Part shown: positions 43,152 to 55,800 of the stretch, piece after piece
Position numbering within the stretch: position 1 is the stretch's first letter
How the letters are laid out: every line of letters begins with the position of its first letter
The notes under the pieces: generated by a model
The model's database searches: none
Told to the model about the DNA's origin: nothing
What the model saw: the letters and a program-made list of their open reading frames with translations, nothing else
Assembly: GCA_020543525.1 (NCBI GenBank)
Contig: JAHYIO010000003.1
Location: forward strand, 3,224,001 to 3,288,000
Source of the DNA: Coriolopsis trogii
Taxonomy: Eukaryota > Basidiomycota > Agaricomycetes > Polyporales > Polyporaceae
Length of the DNA stretch: 64,000 nucleotides
Direction of reading: 5' to 3'
Translations under genes and position numbers: made by a program

Positions 43152-43511
43152 GCAGCTGTTGTTTGGCAGTCATTCATAGTGCGTGAGGGGTGCGATGGCA
43201 ATGGCGTGATGAGAGAGATTTTAATGAGACTTGCTAGTGGAGGATGCAATGTGTCGTCGTGCGGGGCATGGTGATTTTCCTGGTACCTTCTACGTGTCCT
43301 GTAGAGCTAGAAATTCTTCAATGATGTTCGCAATGCCTGAGAACGACTGCACCAAGGTCCTTACGTGTTACCTGTCAATAATACACACCAAATCATATGC
43401 GCACGGGAATGTCACGTCACTTCAGGTGGGCTCTTGGGCAGCGAGTAGGTACCAGCAGAATATACACAGAACGATTGCAGGAGTATAACAGACGACGTCG
43501 CGCAGTACATT
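43152..43511. other. intergenic between convergent genes
   Basis: 360 bp between the stops of the F-box gene and the mS33 gene. Nothing besides presumed 3' UTRs was seen. Confidence 0.4.
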
Positions 43512-43890
43512 CTACCGCTTGCGAGACATCCTCCGACTGTCCGCTGGGGATTGGAGGAGGCGTAAGTAGGTTACTGAGTTCATAGACGAGGCGGTACGCA
43601 CCTGGTGTTTTGGCCTTCTTGGGCACACCTTTGCCTCTCCTCTTCTTCTCTTCCACATCCGCTAGGCGCTGATACTCTGCCCAGTCCTGGATCTTGAAAT
43701 CTCCAGACATACGATTGAAGCGGGCGACGGTGAGCTCCTCGGGATAGTAGTTGATCATGGACGGGCCACGTAGACGTGCGCGGAGGTATTTCGCGCCGGT
43801 GCGTACGGATGTCGGGTTGTAGGATGTTTGGAATATCTCGCACCGCACGCGCGTGAGAGCAGCAAGTCTGGAGGGCGCAACGGCTGCCAT
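43512..43890 (-). CDS. RSM27: mitochondrial small-subunit ribosomal protein mS33
   Basis: Exons 43890-43602 and 43543-43512 give 106 residues, the usual mS33 size. The family pattern is clear: RLAALTRVRCEIFQTSYNPT, then RTGAKYLRARLRGPSMINYY, then FKIQDWAEYQRLADVEEKKR and the basic end KGVPKKAKTP. The second exon adds only nine codons (ADSRRMSRKR region) and a stop, giving the expected lysine/arginine-rich C terminus; without that splice the frame would run into unrelated sequence. It is part of the mitoribosome small subunit. It is transcribed away from the Suv3 gene, sharing a 354-bp intergenic region. Confidence 0.9.
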
Positions 43891-44244
43891 GATCGCCCTT
43901 AACTGGGATGAGCGGAGGGTGGCGGGAGAGGCGGGGCGGGGAAGAGCGTCGGGCACGAGAGCAATTTCTGAATTTGGCAAGCGAAACCTTCCGATCCTAA
44001 CAAGCACAAACAACGCCAGTCGTCCCCTCACTGAGAATTCTATACCGCTACGCCTGCTTGTCTGGGCTCTCCTGCGTGTCTCTTCCTTCCTCGGTTTTCA
44101 GTTTTATTTGCCATTTGGTCCGTGGAGATTGTGGTTGGTGGATTAGACGGAGGGTTCGCTGTAAGGCACGAGTTGGTCGACGGTGCGTTTCTCTCCAATC
44201 ACGCATCTCCCTCCACGTCTCATATGTTGTTGTAGACCCCACCT
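43891..44244. promoter_or_regulatory. shared divergent promoter of mS33 and Suv3
   Basis: 354 bp separate two divergent start codons of nuclear genes for mitochondrial gene expression. No TATA box was seen in either direction. Co-regulation is inference. Confidence 0.45.
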
Positions 44245-46735
44245 ATGCTGCTCGTAGCGCAGCTTGTACGAAGACAGTGCCGGCTTGACCTCCATCGTTC
44301 CCTTACCTCTGCCAGTTCTTCCCTTCTCATCCGCTCCAAGTCGACCCGAGCAACGCAGCCCAGCCGTAATCATCGCCCTTCGTCCAACCATCTTCCCCAC
44401 AAGCATGTCCGAGTCGAGAAGGAGAAAGAACGGAAGTTCTCAGTCGCCGCGCGCGATGTACCCGACTACATGGCGTCGAACGTAGACGACTGGCGCGCCC
44501 GGTATATGAGCAAAGTCTCCTCTCGGCTTATTCGCTTTGGCATACCCCCTGATGCAATTCGACCTTTGCTCAAGGCCTATATGCGTGAGATGCGCGAGGG
44601 GAATGTATTCCGGGATCTTAACTACGGTCAAAAGCAGCTGGCACGTATCGCCGACGACCTCGCCGGCTCGGACCATCCCATGGACCAGTACTACACCAAG
44701 ATACTCTTCGAATGGGTGACGCTGCCTCGGGCTCAGGAGGTCCTTGAGAGCGTTGTGTCCCATTCTGTGATCTCCCGTATGCAGGCCCTCTTCCAGGCCG
44801 CCGACCTTTCTACTGTGTCTTGGCAGTTCCTGTACACCCGCCGGCTCCCTCCCCGCAGGTTCATCATGCACGTAGGACCCACAAACAGTGGGAAGACTCA
44901 CAACGCACTCCGCGCGCTTGCTGCTTCGAGACGAGGCATCTACGCCGGTCCTCTGCGCCTCCTCGCGTACGAGATCTTCGACCGGCTGAACAACGGACAA
45001 ATCGTGCCTTTGGGCATGGAGGCTGAGCCCGGGGACGAGGCGGATGCACAGAGCAACATCGATCTCGGGGAAAACGCGGCAAATGGCAAGACTGTGGTCG
45101 TGACCAAGAAGGGGAACCCCAAGTACGTGCGTCTGTGTAACATGGTTACTGGCGAGGAACACAAGATCGTTTCCGAGGACGCGACGTTGCTCAGCTGTAC
45201 GGTCGAGATGACCCCACTCAACCAGCAGTGGGACGTGGCTGTGATTGACGAGATCCAGCTCATCGCGGACAGTCAGCGTGGAGGGGCATGGACGGCGGTC
45301 GTACTCGGCCTTCCCGCGTCCGAAATCCATCTCTGCGGTGAGGAGTCCGCCGTTCCGCTGGTGCAGGCGATCGTGGAGGAGATGGGCGACAGTATCGAGA
45401 TCAAGCGATACGAGCGTCTCACCCCGCTCGTCGTCGCGGACCAGAGTTTGGGCGGTGACCTCAGCCGTGTGAAGAAGGGCGACTGTGTGGTCGCGTTCTC
45501 CAGGACAGGCCTGTTCGGACTCAAGAGCAATATCGAGAAGACTACGAAGATGCGATGCGCGCTCGCGTACGGCCGGCTTCCACCCGAAATCCGCAGCGAG
45601 CAAGCAGCGCTCTTCAACGACCCTTACAGCAATTATGACGTGCTTGTGGGGAGCGACGCCATCGGGATGGGTCTCAATCTGTGAGTAGTTCAGCTAGTCG
45701 TGATGTATGGGATATGTGACTGATGACGAATATTTAGGAAAATCAAACGCGTGATTTTCGAAGCCGTCGCGAAGTGGGATGGGGGTGGCATGTCTCGCCT
45801 CTCCACCTCCCAGATCAAGCAGATCGCGGGGAGAGCGGGTCGCTTTGGCCTGCACGAAAAGGACTCTGTAGGGGTTGTGACCACCCTACACCCCGCTGAT
45901 CTCGAAGTCGTTCGCGAAGCCCTAAAAGCACCATTCCAACCCCTTCGCTATGCTCGGCTGCACATGGGCATGTCGTCGTTCAGTAGAATCGTTCGGGCAC
46001 TCCCTTGGGAGGCTACGGGTGCCACAGTCGCGGACGTCTACCACTTCGTAGCGCGAATGTCCCCGCTGTTCAAGTTCCAGGCTACGCAGGACCTTCATGT
46101 AGGTTTCGAGTTCATCGACGAGTTCATCGACTGCCTGCCCCTCGCGTCCCGTCTCCTTATCCAAAACTCTCCTTGCCCGTGGCGGGACGGCGAGGCGGTC
46201 AAGGGTGCGAGGGCCATGCTCCAGATTCATCGCAACCAACTGCATGTGTCTATCGAAGAGGTTCTGCATCGCTCAGGACTCCTCAAAAAGCTGAACCACG
46301 TCCACCTCGCCATGGAGGGACACTTGCCCCCTCCTTCCTCTAAGGAGACCGTGATGTTACTTGGCCAACTGGAGACGGTGCACAAGGTCGTGGTGTTGTA
46401 TCTCTGGTTCACGTACCGGTACCCCATCGCGTACCCACAGCAGTCGAAGGCGTTCAGCATACGGCACGCGACGGAGCACGCGATGGACTGGTGCTTGGAG
46501 GTGCTGCACCAGATGCGAATCCAGTCTGACGACCCAGTCACGGCTGCGCGCGAGGCGATCCTGCGGCGACGGCCAGTGACAGACGATATGCCACTGCCAG
46601 AAGAGATCCGACCCGTCGCCGTGGAGTTTGGCTTTAATTCACTGACCCAAGGTGCGTCTTCGATCCTCTTTTCCTTCTGGTCTCTGTTCGCTCACAGAGA
46701 ACGCAGAGGAGTACATAGACAACGTCGTGCGGTAG
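44245..46735 (+). CDS. SUV3: mitochondrial ATP-dependent RNA helicase Suv3
   Basis: Exons 44245-45680, 45738-46651 and 46698-46735 give 795 residues. It is the helicase of the mitochondrial RNA degradosome, unwinding RNA for the exoribonuclease. The Ski2-like/DExH core is complete: Walker A GPTNSGKTHNAL, DEIQ box VIDEIQLIAD, motif III LCGEESAVPL, motif V LVGSDAIGMGLNL (split by intron 1), and motif VI QIAGRAGRFG. The Arg/Ser-rich N terminus (RRQCRLDLHRSLTSASSS) suits mitochondrial import. The C-terminal region (SPCPW..., CLEVLHQMR) is the Suv3 C-terminal domain. The third exon adds ENAEEYIDNVVR and the stop. Confidence 0.94.
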
Positions 46736-46972
46736 AGACTCTTCACGCTCCCACTTCACGGGCCCACGTGCCTTGATGTTTGTCAGTCTTTGGTCGCCTG
46801 TCGAACGAGTTCAAGTGGGCGGACCCAAACGGCGCCTCTCTTTCTTTCCAACCATCATCCTCGCGTCTATCGTCCCCGCTTCCTTTCCTCTCGCACTCGG
46901 CAAGGCTGGTCCGCCAAGACGCAAGACTCCTTTCTGATCGCACAACCTACGAGACATCACTCTAATCACGAC

Positions 46973-47575
46973 ATGTTACTCTCGCACCTAATCCTCGCGC
47001 TCTCTGCATCCTTCGTACCTGTAGCTCAGGGCCGGCCCGCAGGCACACCTCCCTCTACATCCGGCTCACACCATCCCTCTGCCGAACCTGGAACTCTTCT
47101 CGGTCGACGTTACGTCGTGCAAGATCATCACGAAACAGCCCACGTTCCCCGCGGATACGCTGCTCCCGCTGGCTATGCGCACCCCGCTGGATATAGTCCC
47201 CCCGAAGCTCCCCGTCATCCCAAGCCCTTCGCACAGTATCTCGCTCAGCGCGACCAGCGGCGCGCGGACGCCCTAGACCCCTCGCGCGCACCAAACTACG
47301 TCTCTCATGTCGGTCCCGCTCCTCCCGTTCAACCTGTAGAGCCGGCTCAGCCGTTCGTCGCTGCCGTACCTCCAAGTCCTCCTGCAGAGCCATCGGCTCC
47401 TCCTGCTCCCGTTGCAGTTGTCGCCAGTGTTCCCGCTGGCTCTAGCTCGGTCGCTTCCTCTATGTCGACTTCGTTGTCGTCGATGTCTGCGTCCACGACG
47501 ATGACGAATGCAGCGAAGAAGACGGGTGGTGTCAAGTCGAAGCCGAAATCGAAGAGTCATAGCGGGGGAAAGTAG
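46973..47575 (+). CDS. secreted Pro/Ala/Ser-rich protein
   Basis: 200 residues in one exon. The start is the ATG before a clear signal peptide (MLLSHLILALSASFVPVAQG); the frame stays open upstream but without that property. Low-complexity segments follow: a Gly-Tyr-Ala-Pro repeat (GYAAPAGYAHPAGYSPP), a basic stretch with RDQRRADAL, a long Pro/Ala/Val tract, a Ser/Thr cluster and a Lys-rich tail ending SKSHSGGK. No cysteine-rich or catalytic domain is present, so a cell-wall or matrix role is a guess. It is in tandem with Suv3, 237 bp downstream. Confidence 0.55.
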   Translation: MLLSHLILALSASFVPVAQGRPAGTPPSTSGSHHPSAEPGTLLGRRYVVQDHHETAHVPRGYAAPAGYAHPAGYSPPEAPRHPKPFAQYLAQRDQRRADALDPSRAPNYVSHVGPAPPVQPVEPAQPFVAAVPPSPPAEPSAPPAPVAVVASVPAGSSSVASSMSTSLSSMSASTTMTNAAKKTGGVKSKPKSKSHSGGK

Positions 47576-48109
47576 AGAGGTCCACCCAGCAGGTCGGGCG
47601 CAGTTGGCGCATGTAGCTACTGGATGGTTGGGCACGAAAGTACTCTAGATAAACGTAATTTGTATGGCCATGACAGGTCATGACAGTATCCCTACTCAGA
47701 CCCCTCACTGCCAGTTTGGTATTGTAGCATAATTCAGCAGCCTACCTTGCTCTGATATCGATGTACCTAAGCCGACTAAGTATGTCGAAATTGGCCGATA
47801 ACGTAAAGCTCTCAAAAAGGCAATTCTAGCGCCCATGTTGTGGGCAGCACCAGGTGCCTCCAGGAGTCCAAGCCCTGCATGATACAAGCCCGAGTCGCAG
47901 TGGTTGGACTATTGTTCACCCCAAATTCTTTCGAGGAAAAACCCGGGACTCCCGCTTCCAAACTATGATATAATTCCAACGGGGTCGAACTCTGATCTCC
48001 TCCGCGTAGTCCCCCAACCGGTACGATAACATGTCATGAAAGGTGTTGTCGTCCAATTTGTTGAGCGCTGGTACTTGGAGGGCGCCACAGAAGCCGACGA
48101 ACAGCTTTT
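47576..48109. other. intergenic
   Basis: 534 bp with no supported feature; only very short frames. Confidence 0.4.
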
Positions 48110-49445
48110 CTAGCCTGGCGACCCCCTGGGACGACCGCTCCTACAGGCACAGGCGCACTGTGTCCGAGAACCGTTCCGGCCCGCGCGCGCCATCGCGGAA
48201 ACACTGCCCACGATAGCCACGGCCCTCCGAGGTCCAGCAGTTGGCGTCGGAACCGTCGTGGACAAGATTTCGGTCGTCGTCCAGGTCGGATATGAGAGTG
48301 AGTTCGATGAGCAGCGGACAGAGGAGTGGACCGCGCGCGTCGTTGGTGGGGCCGCCGTTGAGCATGACGGGAAGGAGAGGGCTGTGAGAGTGGTGCGTTG
48401 AGAGAAGAGGTGTATCGTCGGTTGCATGAAGTCGCCCTGGAAGGCCTCTATGAAGAACACGCGAAAGTGTCTTCTCGCCGTCGCGGTATGTCTCTATCGT
48501 GGAAATCAAATATCGGGAAGAACCGATCGTAGCGATTGACGATGTGGAGGTGGAGGTTATTTGCGAGACATACGGGTGGGAAAGAGCTGAGATCGGGGGG
48601 TAGAGCGTCATCGATGCTATTATATAGACCGTCGACGTCGATGAATGTCGTGGGTGGAAGGCGGAGGCAGGAAAGTACGAAGGAGGTTACGCGCTGTTCA
48701 TCGCGCGTGATGTTGAGCAGAGTGAGATGCGGTAGAATGACGTTCGAAATGGAGGAGTGTTGAACTTGAGTCGCATCCAGTCCCCACATATCCAGATGCA
48801 AGGTCTCCGGAATCGGACAGTCTCCAATCATGCGCAGGATTCTGACGAGCGCGTCCTCTGCTCGACAGGCCGAGCACTTCAGCTGAGATCCTCAACGATG
48901 CGACAACGTGTTCCCGGCTGAAGACGTTGGGTGATGGATAGCGAGCGAAGACGGTGGAGAAGTACGGTCGTGAGAGGAAGGAGAGCTGTGGAAGACAGTA
49001 AGTTTTCACTATCCGCTACGAACGACAGTCTTCTGAGGTTAACCATCCCCTCGCGGAGTAGAGAAATCATCCCCTCTACGTTGCTTTGTCCAAGGTGGTC
49101 CACTTGCAGTTCCACTATAGAGCTTGCGCAGGGTATGAGGTGCTTGACGATGAACATAGGGGTCAGGTCCAACCACAGCTCCAAGGGCTGCGAACCACGG
49201 GTGCGCGTCAGCAATATGCAATACATCTCCAGACGTTGACGGGTTCGCTGTGTAGACTCCAGCACCTCATCCGCTTCCGGGTCATAGGTACCCAGGACTT
49301 GTCGGTATACTCGGACGCCGCGAGATAGGTTGCCAGGTAGATCATCCGAGCCGCCGTGTCGCCGCATGGTAGAATCTACCTCACCAGCAGCATGAGTCAG
49401 TCTGTAGAATCTGAGGACATCTGCAGGAGAACATGGGTCACTCAC
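48110..49445 (-). pseudogene. decayed F-box/LRR paralogue
   Basis: Segments in different frames line up in order with the F-box protein at 41166-43151. The block LEMYCILLTRTRGSQPLEL and LDLTPMFIVKHLIPCASSI matches LETYELWLSRTRGAQRLSL and TPMFVVEPLIPYAASI. LHRLRSLSITQRL matches PRLRSLSIVTNL. VLSCLRLPPTTFIDVDG matches LLSCFRLPPTTAINIKV. The reading frame changes at least near 48880-48900 and again near 48440-48480, and the F-box itself is not evident. Either introns have been gained or, more likely, the copy is broken. Confidence 0.6.
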
Positions 49446-49703
49446 CCGTCACGGTTGTCTGAGAAATGGAGGTCAGTAAGTATCCCGCGGCCGGATCAAT
49501 AATGACTCGAACCAGTAAATGCTGACTAAGCGCCGACTCTTCCGACCTGCCGCACTACTAAGTACTAGGGCCTCTCACCAAGTTCACTAGCGTAGCACGT
49601 ATTTCACAGCATAAACCGCACCAGAAAGTTGACCTGACTCTGGGATGGCAAGACACGTTGTCCCTGACCGTGACCTCAATCCACAACGTAGGCTGGAGTC
49701 ACT

Positions 49704-50144
49704 CAGTGAGTGACTATCCGTAAGGTGTTTAGATACTAGTTTAGAGACTCTAGAACTCGGCAGCGAGAGGAGTGGCGCTTCGAGCGTGACAATTTCAAAG
49801 TCCGATGTCTCTTCCAAACGAGCCCCACCTGTTCTAAACCTCGAGATTTGGAAAGGGGGGTACCCCCCCTTTCCAAATATCTAAACGGTTTCTAAACCTC
49901 GCTTAGAACGTCTTGCTCCACTCTCCACATCCCGTACCTACTCGTTATGGGAGAAAGCGCATGATCCGCTGAGGCAATGAGGCCTGTCGGACGTGGCTCT
50001 AGATCTAGAAAGTTGGTATCTAAACGTGTGCGCTTGAGCGTTACGGAAGACATCACGCCCGTCTCACGGTGGGGCTGTCACACTTTTCACGGCCCGCCAT
50101 CTAGCAAAAGTTGTATCCAAATCGTTACGGATAGTCACTCACTG
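49704..50144. mobile_element. 441-bp TIR element (MITE-like) with internal palindrome
   Basis: CAGTGAGTGACTATCCGTAA at 49704-49723 is the perfect inverse of 50125-50144, with weaker similarity continuing inward (TTTAGATAC / TTTGGATAC). The interior has a 33-bp near-perfect palindrome (49846-49878) centred on GGGGTACCCC, flanked by a 12-bp direct repeat TTCTAAACCTCG (49832-49843 and 49890-49901). It does not code for a protein. I could not find a target-site duplication, so the superfamily is open, although CAGTG ends recall hAT. Confidence 0.65.
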
Positions 50145-50371
50145 TTCTTGAAACATTCAGCAGTGTTCAGCATGCGTGGATGGCGGGATGTTTTGCTTGC
50201 CATCCGGGAAATCTATTGACGACTCTGGAACCCCATAACATTCCTAGGCCTTCTGATACATGGACGCGACCAAATCCTCCATTCAACACTCCCGCCTCCC
50301 GCCTCGCGCTGAGAAGCCCGTGACTCCGCATGCTCACTCTCCTGTGAGATGGTCTGAATCGGCTCTTCAGC

Positions 50372-52108
50372 CTATTGATCGGCCGCGTGAGGCTGCTTGG
50401 GAAGGACGATGACAGCATATGTCAAGTATACGCTATCCTCGCGCCATGCTTGGGCTTCATTGCCATAGAAGTTGCAAGTCTCCTCCTCCTTGCTGGAATA
50501 CACGTAGAGAGAACGCGCCAGGTCAAAAGAGAAAAAGGGCACGTTGGTCACCCCCTCCAACCAGGGGCAACCGCAGGACGTGTGGTCGGTGGGACCCTGG
50601 TAGGACTTGTAATGCTCCCCAATGTTCGCGATATTACTGAAGTGGCCAAGGACTTCGATGTGGCCACGCGTGAAGGGATAGACTATCGCGGAACAAGTCA
50701 TCTCATAGTCCTCCTCCCGGTCGTCTGTGTTGTGCGAACCCCACTCCGAGTATGTGTCCAATATGACGGGCAGGTGTCGGATCTCCGCATCGCCCAGATC
50801 GAGCAGGGAGTTGTAGAGGAGCGCGTCGAAACCACTGAATTGTGTCGTCCCGAGACAGTACTTGCGCTCAAGCATGATCCCGAACGGAGCCTCCGTCCGG
50901 CGGAGCAGCTCCGATACCTCGGCGCGGATCCCTGAGGAAACAGACGGCTTGCCATTCGCCGTAGGATCATGGAAGATCTTGAAGGCGACGACAGCTCTGT
51001 ATCCAAATACCTTCTTGACCATATGAGGAACGTCAGGGTAGAACGCGCACCACTGTCCTTTGTCTGAGCGCAGCCCCCTGCCGTCGACGACCAGACCACC
51101 ACCGTACGTGGTGTCTCCGAGACCGAGTAGGAACGTGCCAACGAGATCCTGTTGCGGCGTGTCGCGATGTTCACGAAAATGGTCCCCAGTACCGTAGAGA
51201 TGGATCTTGTAGGCCTCAACACGGATTCCGTGGTTGGGATAGAAGTGCCGGTCCCAGAGCTCAGCAATACGAGCAATGAGCTCGTTTTCGACCTCGAACT
51301 CTGAGGCAGGAATCTCGCGAGCTTTGCGGACGTCGGCGTCGATCTTCGTAACCTGTTCGCGCACGTCACCATAACCGGATGTGTCTGCGCTGTGATACCA
51401 CGATTGGAGTTGCTGACGTATGGCTTCTTTCTCGTCGGGTGTGTAGAGTGGCATCTTGTCATACGCGCCAATTTTGGGTGGAGTCACGAGGCCATCGTAC
51501 TCGCACTCGGCCCTGTGGAGCTGCAGCCGGAACGGTTTGTCCAGATATCCAGACGCGACGTTGTTTGCATGCTCGGAGTATATCGTTGCAATCTCGCGCA
51601 TCACAGCCTGTCGGTTCACCAGGTCAGGTTAGTAAGTGGTTAGTTGAAGATTCATTGAACGACGTGCCGAATTGCGCTTCTCCCTCTCACGTTCAGTCGG
51701 CGATACCTCAACGTGCTGGATGGCAACTTGCTCCTCCGTCAAGCCTTCCGGCGCCTGATACAGCATGTGGTTGCTCATCTGCTTGATTGAGGCGGGACAA
51801 TAACCAATGGCCTGCAGTCTCCCAGCATACTTCATGGCCTCGACCAGTCTCAGTGCCGACGGCATGCTTTCAACTGATGGCGCTGGGCCACCGGGCTCTC
51901 CTGCACGCGTCTGTCAAGGCAGAGTAAATGAGAGGATGTACGTGGACGAGACTGAAAAGGGACATGCCTCTGTCGTTCGCGTTGCATCACCGAAATCGAT
52001 AGGCACTTCTTGGGATGTCTGTCGACGACGCTTGGCGGGAGGAGATCGTTCACTATCCGATACTGGTGATGAGCGACCGTGCTGAAGTAAGGTAGAATGG
52101 GAGTCCAT
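50372..52108 (-). CDS. 2-oxoglutarate/Fe(II)-dependent oxygenase-like protein
   Basis: Exons 52108-51953, 51910-51707 and 51607-50372 give 531 residues. The first splice is the least certain (donor GTCTCG; a nearby GTACAT would break phase). The N-terminal ~50 residues are basic/Ser-rich with a nuclear-type cluster PPAKRRRQ. Then comes a prolyl-hydroxylase-like double-stranded beta helix: YKIHLYGTGDHFREHRDTP carries the H-x-D iron ligands, FLLGLGDTTYGGGLVV follows, and PHMVKKVFGYRAVVAFKI carries the distal His and the Arg that binds 2-oxoglutarate. About 180 further residues lack a recognised fold. The substrate is unknown. It may act on a protein or nucleic acid in the nucleus, given the basic cluster, but that is inference. 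Confidence 0.75.
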
Positions 52109-52874
52109 GGGAGCCTATGTGTGGATGTCTAACCAGGAGGGCGCGGGTCGCGGAAGAGAGGAGCCCTGGTCCTCGTCGTCGTTTGGGCCTTTATATGTAA
52201 AGCGTCCCGTGACAGCCGCACCATGTTTAACCGATGTTTCATTGTTTGCCGGTGCTTCACCCTCGGTTGCTCGTGCCACTACCGACTCGTTCTGATTGGC
52301 TAATTGATGATCCTACCAGAAGGAACAATCATACTCCAATTATTGTCGGTGATGACACGACGTGCATCAGGCGAAAACCAGATCATGAAAGTCGAGTTTT
52401 CTTCCCGCGCAGTCTTGCCATTCAACACCCCTATTCTGAGCAGGGATATCAATGCCTTTTTGACCATTTCTGTAGGTTTTGGGGGAAAGGGAAGCCTTTC
52501 TCAACAAGGGAAAGGTGGAATTTGTAGTGAAAGGCTCAAGAAACGCCTCCTTTCGCAATTTCTTAGTGAGCTAATGCTCGACAAAGGTATACTTTCCAGC
52601 CGTAGGAAATCGTCATCATATCTATGGGAAAGGAAAGACTGCGCGGGAAAATAACTCGCCTTTCACGGCCTGGTTTTTTGCCCCATGCACGTCGTGTGAT
52701 GGTGGAAGAGCAACCTCAACGCTGAACCATAAGTATGTATGGGCGAAACGTTCCACTTTCCTAGGTAACTCCGAATTTCCCTAGACGAGAGAAAATTATA
52801 GAGCTTCTAACGTACATTGCGTGAACCTCTCAACGGTTCTAGATCGAGTACAAATATTTGACCCATGCAGGACC
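52109..52874. other. intergenic
   Basis: 766 bp. The left part should hold the promoter of the oxygenase gene. Repeated GGAAAGG/CCTTTC motifs occur between 52490 and 52650 without clear structure. No gene is supported. Confidence 0.4.
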
Positions 52875-55800
52875 TCATCCACGAGATCGCCTGGTCGCTC
52901 GACGTTGAGCGTCACGACAACGTTTACTTGCGTTGCTGATAGCTTGCATCCAAACTTGGCATTCACGTGCAGAAGAGGCACGGAGAGCAACCACATCGCC
53001 TCCGCGTGGGTACGCGACAGCGAGTTGGAACGCGAGGTCATCTGTAATAGGCGTCAAATCAGTAATGAGATCCAGCAACGCAGATGGATAAACGTGCCTC
53101 GAGCCCCAGATGCTTCGCGAACTTCAACTTCAGCCAATGAAACAGGCTAGAGGATCGGATAAGAACCCATGCTCATGCGTAGCCTATACAACATACCATG
53201 CGATACAATGATCCGGTGCTCGCCTCGGTGAGGACAAGGATGTCGCTACACAGGAAGGCCTGAAGCTTGCGCCCGCTCTTGGCTTTCATCAAGGTCCCTT
53301 CCTTGAGCAGCTTCCTCGGACCCATATACCGAGTAGGGGCGGTCAGATCAAGCCGTCTACGTATCAATATGAGTTGTTAGGATCTCGTGAGGATCTCCCA
53401 CGAAAGGGTACGCACCCTTGGCCTACCCAAAGATCCTTGGAGATCTCCTTGAGACGTTCCCTACCCTCCTGTTCACGTATTGTCTCGTTGATGTGCTCCA
53501 GGACCTTCTCAGCCATCTGCTGCGCGTGTTCTACTTCTTTGCGGTCTTCGCCGGGTTCAGTATAGTGGATAATCTATGAGCAATCAGTACAAAATCGTGG
53601 TTCCGAGGTCACTCGCCTACCTGTTTGAACAAGAGGGGATAGCGAGTGATGCGTTGCACTAGGATAGAATTCATTCAGCATGTATTATCTCACAATTCGA
53701 TATACTCACTCGGCACAAGCAAGTAACTCGACAGATCTAAGTTTCTGGCAGTCGCGTCGTCTCGCAATCGCTACAGAAAAATCAAATCATGTGTAACGAG
53801 GAAACACGAAATGCTGACCTGGAGAGAGGATGCCAATTCAGGGTTTTGTTGTCGCAAAGATTGGAGCACCTTGATCGCAGTTGCTTGGTTGACGCAATAA
53901 TCCTGCCATTTGCATCGTGAGCACCGCATCAACTGGTAGACAAACAACAACCTGACCATGTAGACGCCTAAATTCGCCATGTTGGTCCTCAATATATCTC
54001 CTATCCTGTCAATGTACAGTCGACACTCTTTCTGCCGTTCCTCCAGAGAGCTCAAAAACGTCTAGACACAACGGAGTCAATGGGAGGTTCGAGAGCTGCT
54101 GGATGCCCCTCTCACCGTGTTCATCAAGAGGATGTCTTCGACGTTAGCGAATACTACAGTTCTCGCCTTCTCGTCCAATAACGACAACAGGTTGGCGTAG
54201 AAGTGCTACACGACGTATGAACAGAAGTCCGATGGTGTCTTGAACACACGAGGAACGTACCTCGACAATAAGTTGGAGATCTCGAACGTAAGCACCCTCG
54301 GTCATAATCAATTCAAATATGGCCTACAGATGGGGACGTCAGCGGAGAGGACCCGCATCTGGCTCACGACAAACGCACCTCTTGCCGACGCCTTTCCCCA
54401 GACGGTATACCTTCTAAAGCCGACTTGTCCACCAAGCTCGCCCACGACTACCCCGCGTGTATAACGTCACCGCAGAGTAGACAAAACCACCAAACATCGC
54501 ACTCACCGATCCAAACGCAGCGTCCGCCTCTGGTAAAGGCGACGGCTCCCTCTGCAGTATGGGAGCAGAGATGACGGGCCTGGACGGCGCGCTCTCCCCG
54601 TCATTCGCAGGCGTTTTCCTGCCAAAGAAGTGCAAGAACGATGTATGAGATCGCGACTCGCCCGGCTCCGACGTCGTAGGGGTCATCGACACATTCGACG
54701 TAGTCGGGCTCGCCATGGAGGACAGCGCGCTGTCAAATGATGCAATCGAGAGTCTGTTCCCGGCGGACAGATGACTCTGCCTGAACGCCTCATACCGCTC
54801 ATACGCATCGTCGAGCCGGAGCGAGTTGTTCGGCGAGTCAGTGTCGGGCACTGGAGGCAACTCCTTCAGGGGAGTCGTGGGGATCGTAGGCGACCGTTCG
54901 GGCACGGCTGGTGCTGGACGGCGGCGTCGACTCACTCTCCGCGCAGGGCGCGGAGGAGGTTGAGACTCTCGCTTGATAATGAGTCCGGCCGCTTCCAGTA
55001 CTCTTTGTCGTTCCACTGCCCTGGCTTCACGCTCTCGCCTACGAGTCTCTTCATCTTGCTCTTCCTCGGTGTCAGTATCATCCGACTCCGATTCGCTAGC
55101 AGTCACATAGTCCGAGCCAGAATTGTCGCTGTCATCGTCATCATCAGGTCTCGGTGGGTCAAGGGGTAGGAGTGTTTGAGAGCGCTCCTCCGCCGAAGTT
55201 TCGCTTGGACTTGTCGCGCCCACGGTTTTCGGTATTTCAGCGGTCTGTGGGGTGGGTGCAGTGACAACTACTATTGTGTGAATGAGTGACGACGACGACG
55301 TTTCGAGAGTTTGTCATTGTCCAAAGATTCAGTCGAAAAGTATACATGCAAAAAGGAAGATATGAGATACTTCAGCCTGCCGGCAACGTGAACAAAAGGA
55401 CAGGGGGAGAGAGAGCAGAATGACTGACTAACCATCTGCGAGCGCAAGATACGCAGCAGGAACGATGAACACAACACCGCCCTGTTCTGCTTTCCACCAA
55501 TCCGCATCACTTCTATCGATAATCGTCAGTTGGTCTCCTTCTGCAAACGGCAATTCGTCTGCGTTGCTTCCGGTGTAGTCATAGAGCGCATGGGCGATGG
55601 CTATAGAGCACGAGTCTCAGCAACGATCGTTACGAAACAGTAGCACTGTAGTCGACTTACCAGGTGTGATCTGCTCAACATACGTCTTTGGGAAGAAGCC
55701 GGTCTTGCCATCCCGAACAACAGTCCCGTACCACCAGTCACTACCAGACTTGGATGGATGAGCGGTGAGGATCAAGTTCTCGCCAAATGCTGTAGATAAC

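Noticed and set aside
44440..45603. 387-codon minus-strand frame opposite SUV3
   Set aside because: Antisense shadow caused by GC-rich codon use of SUV3; motifs exist only on the plus strand.
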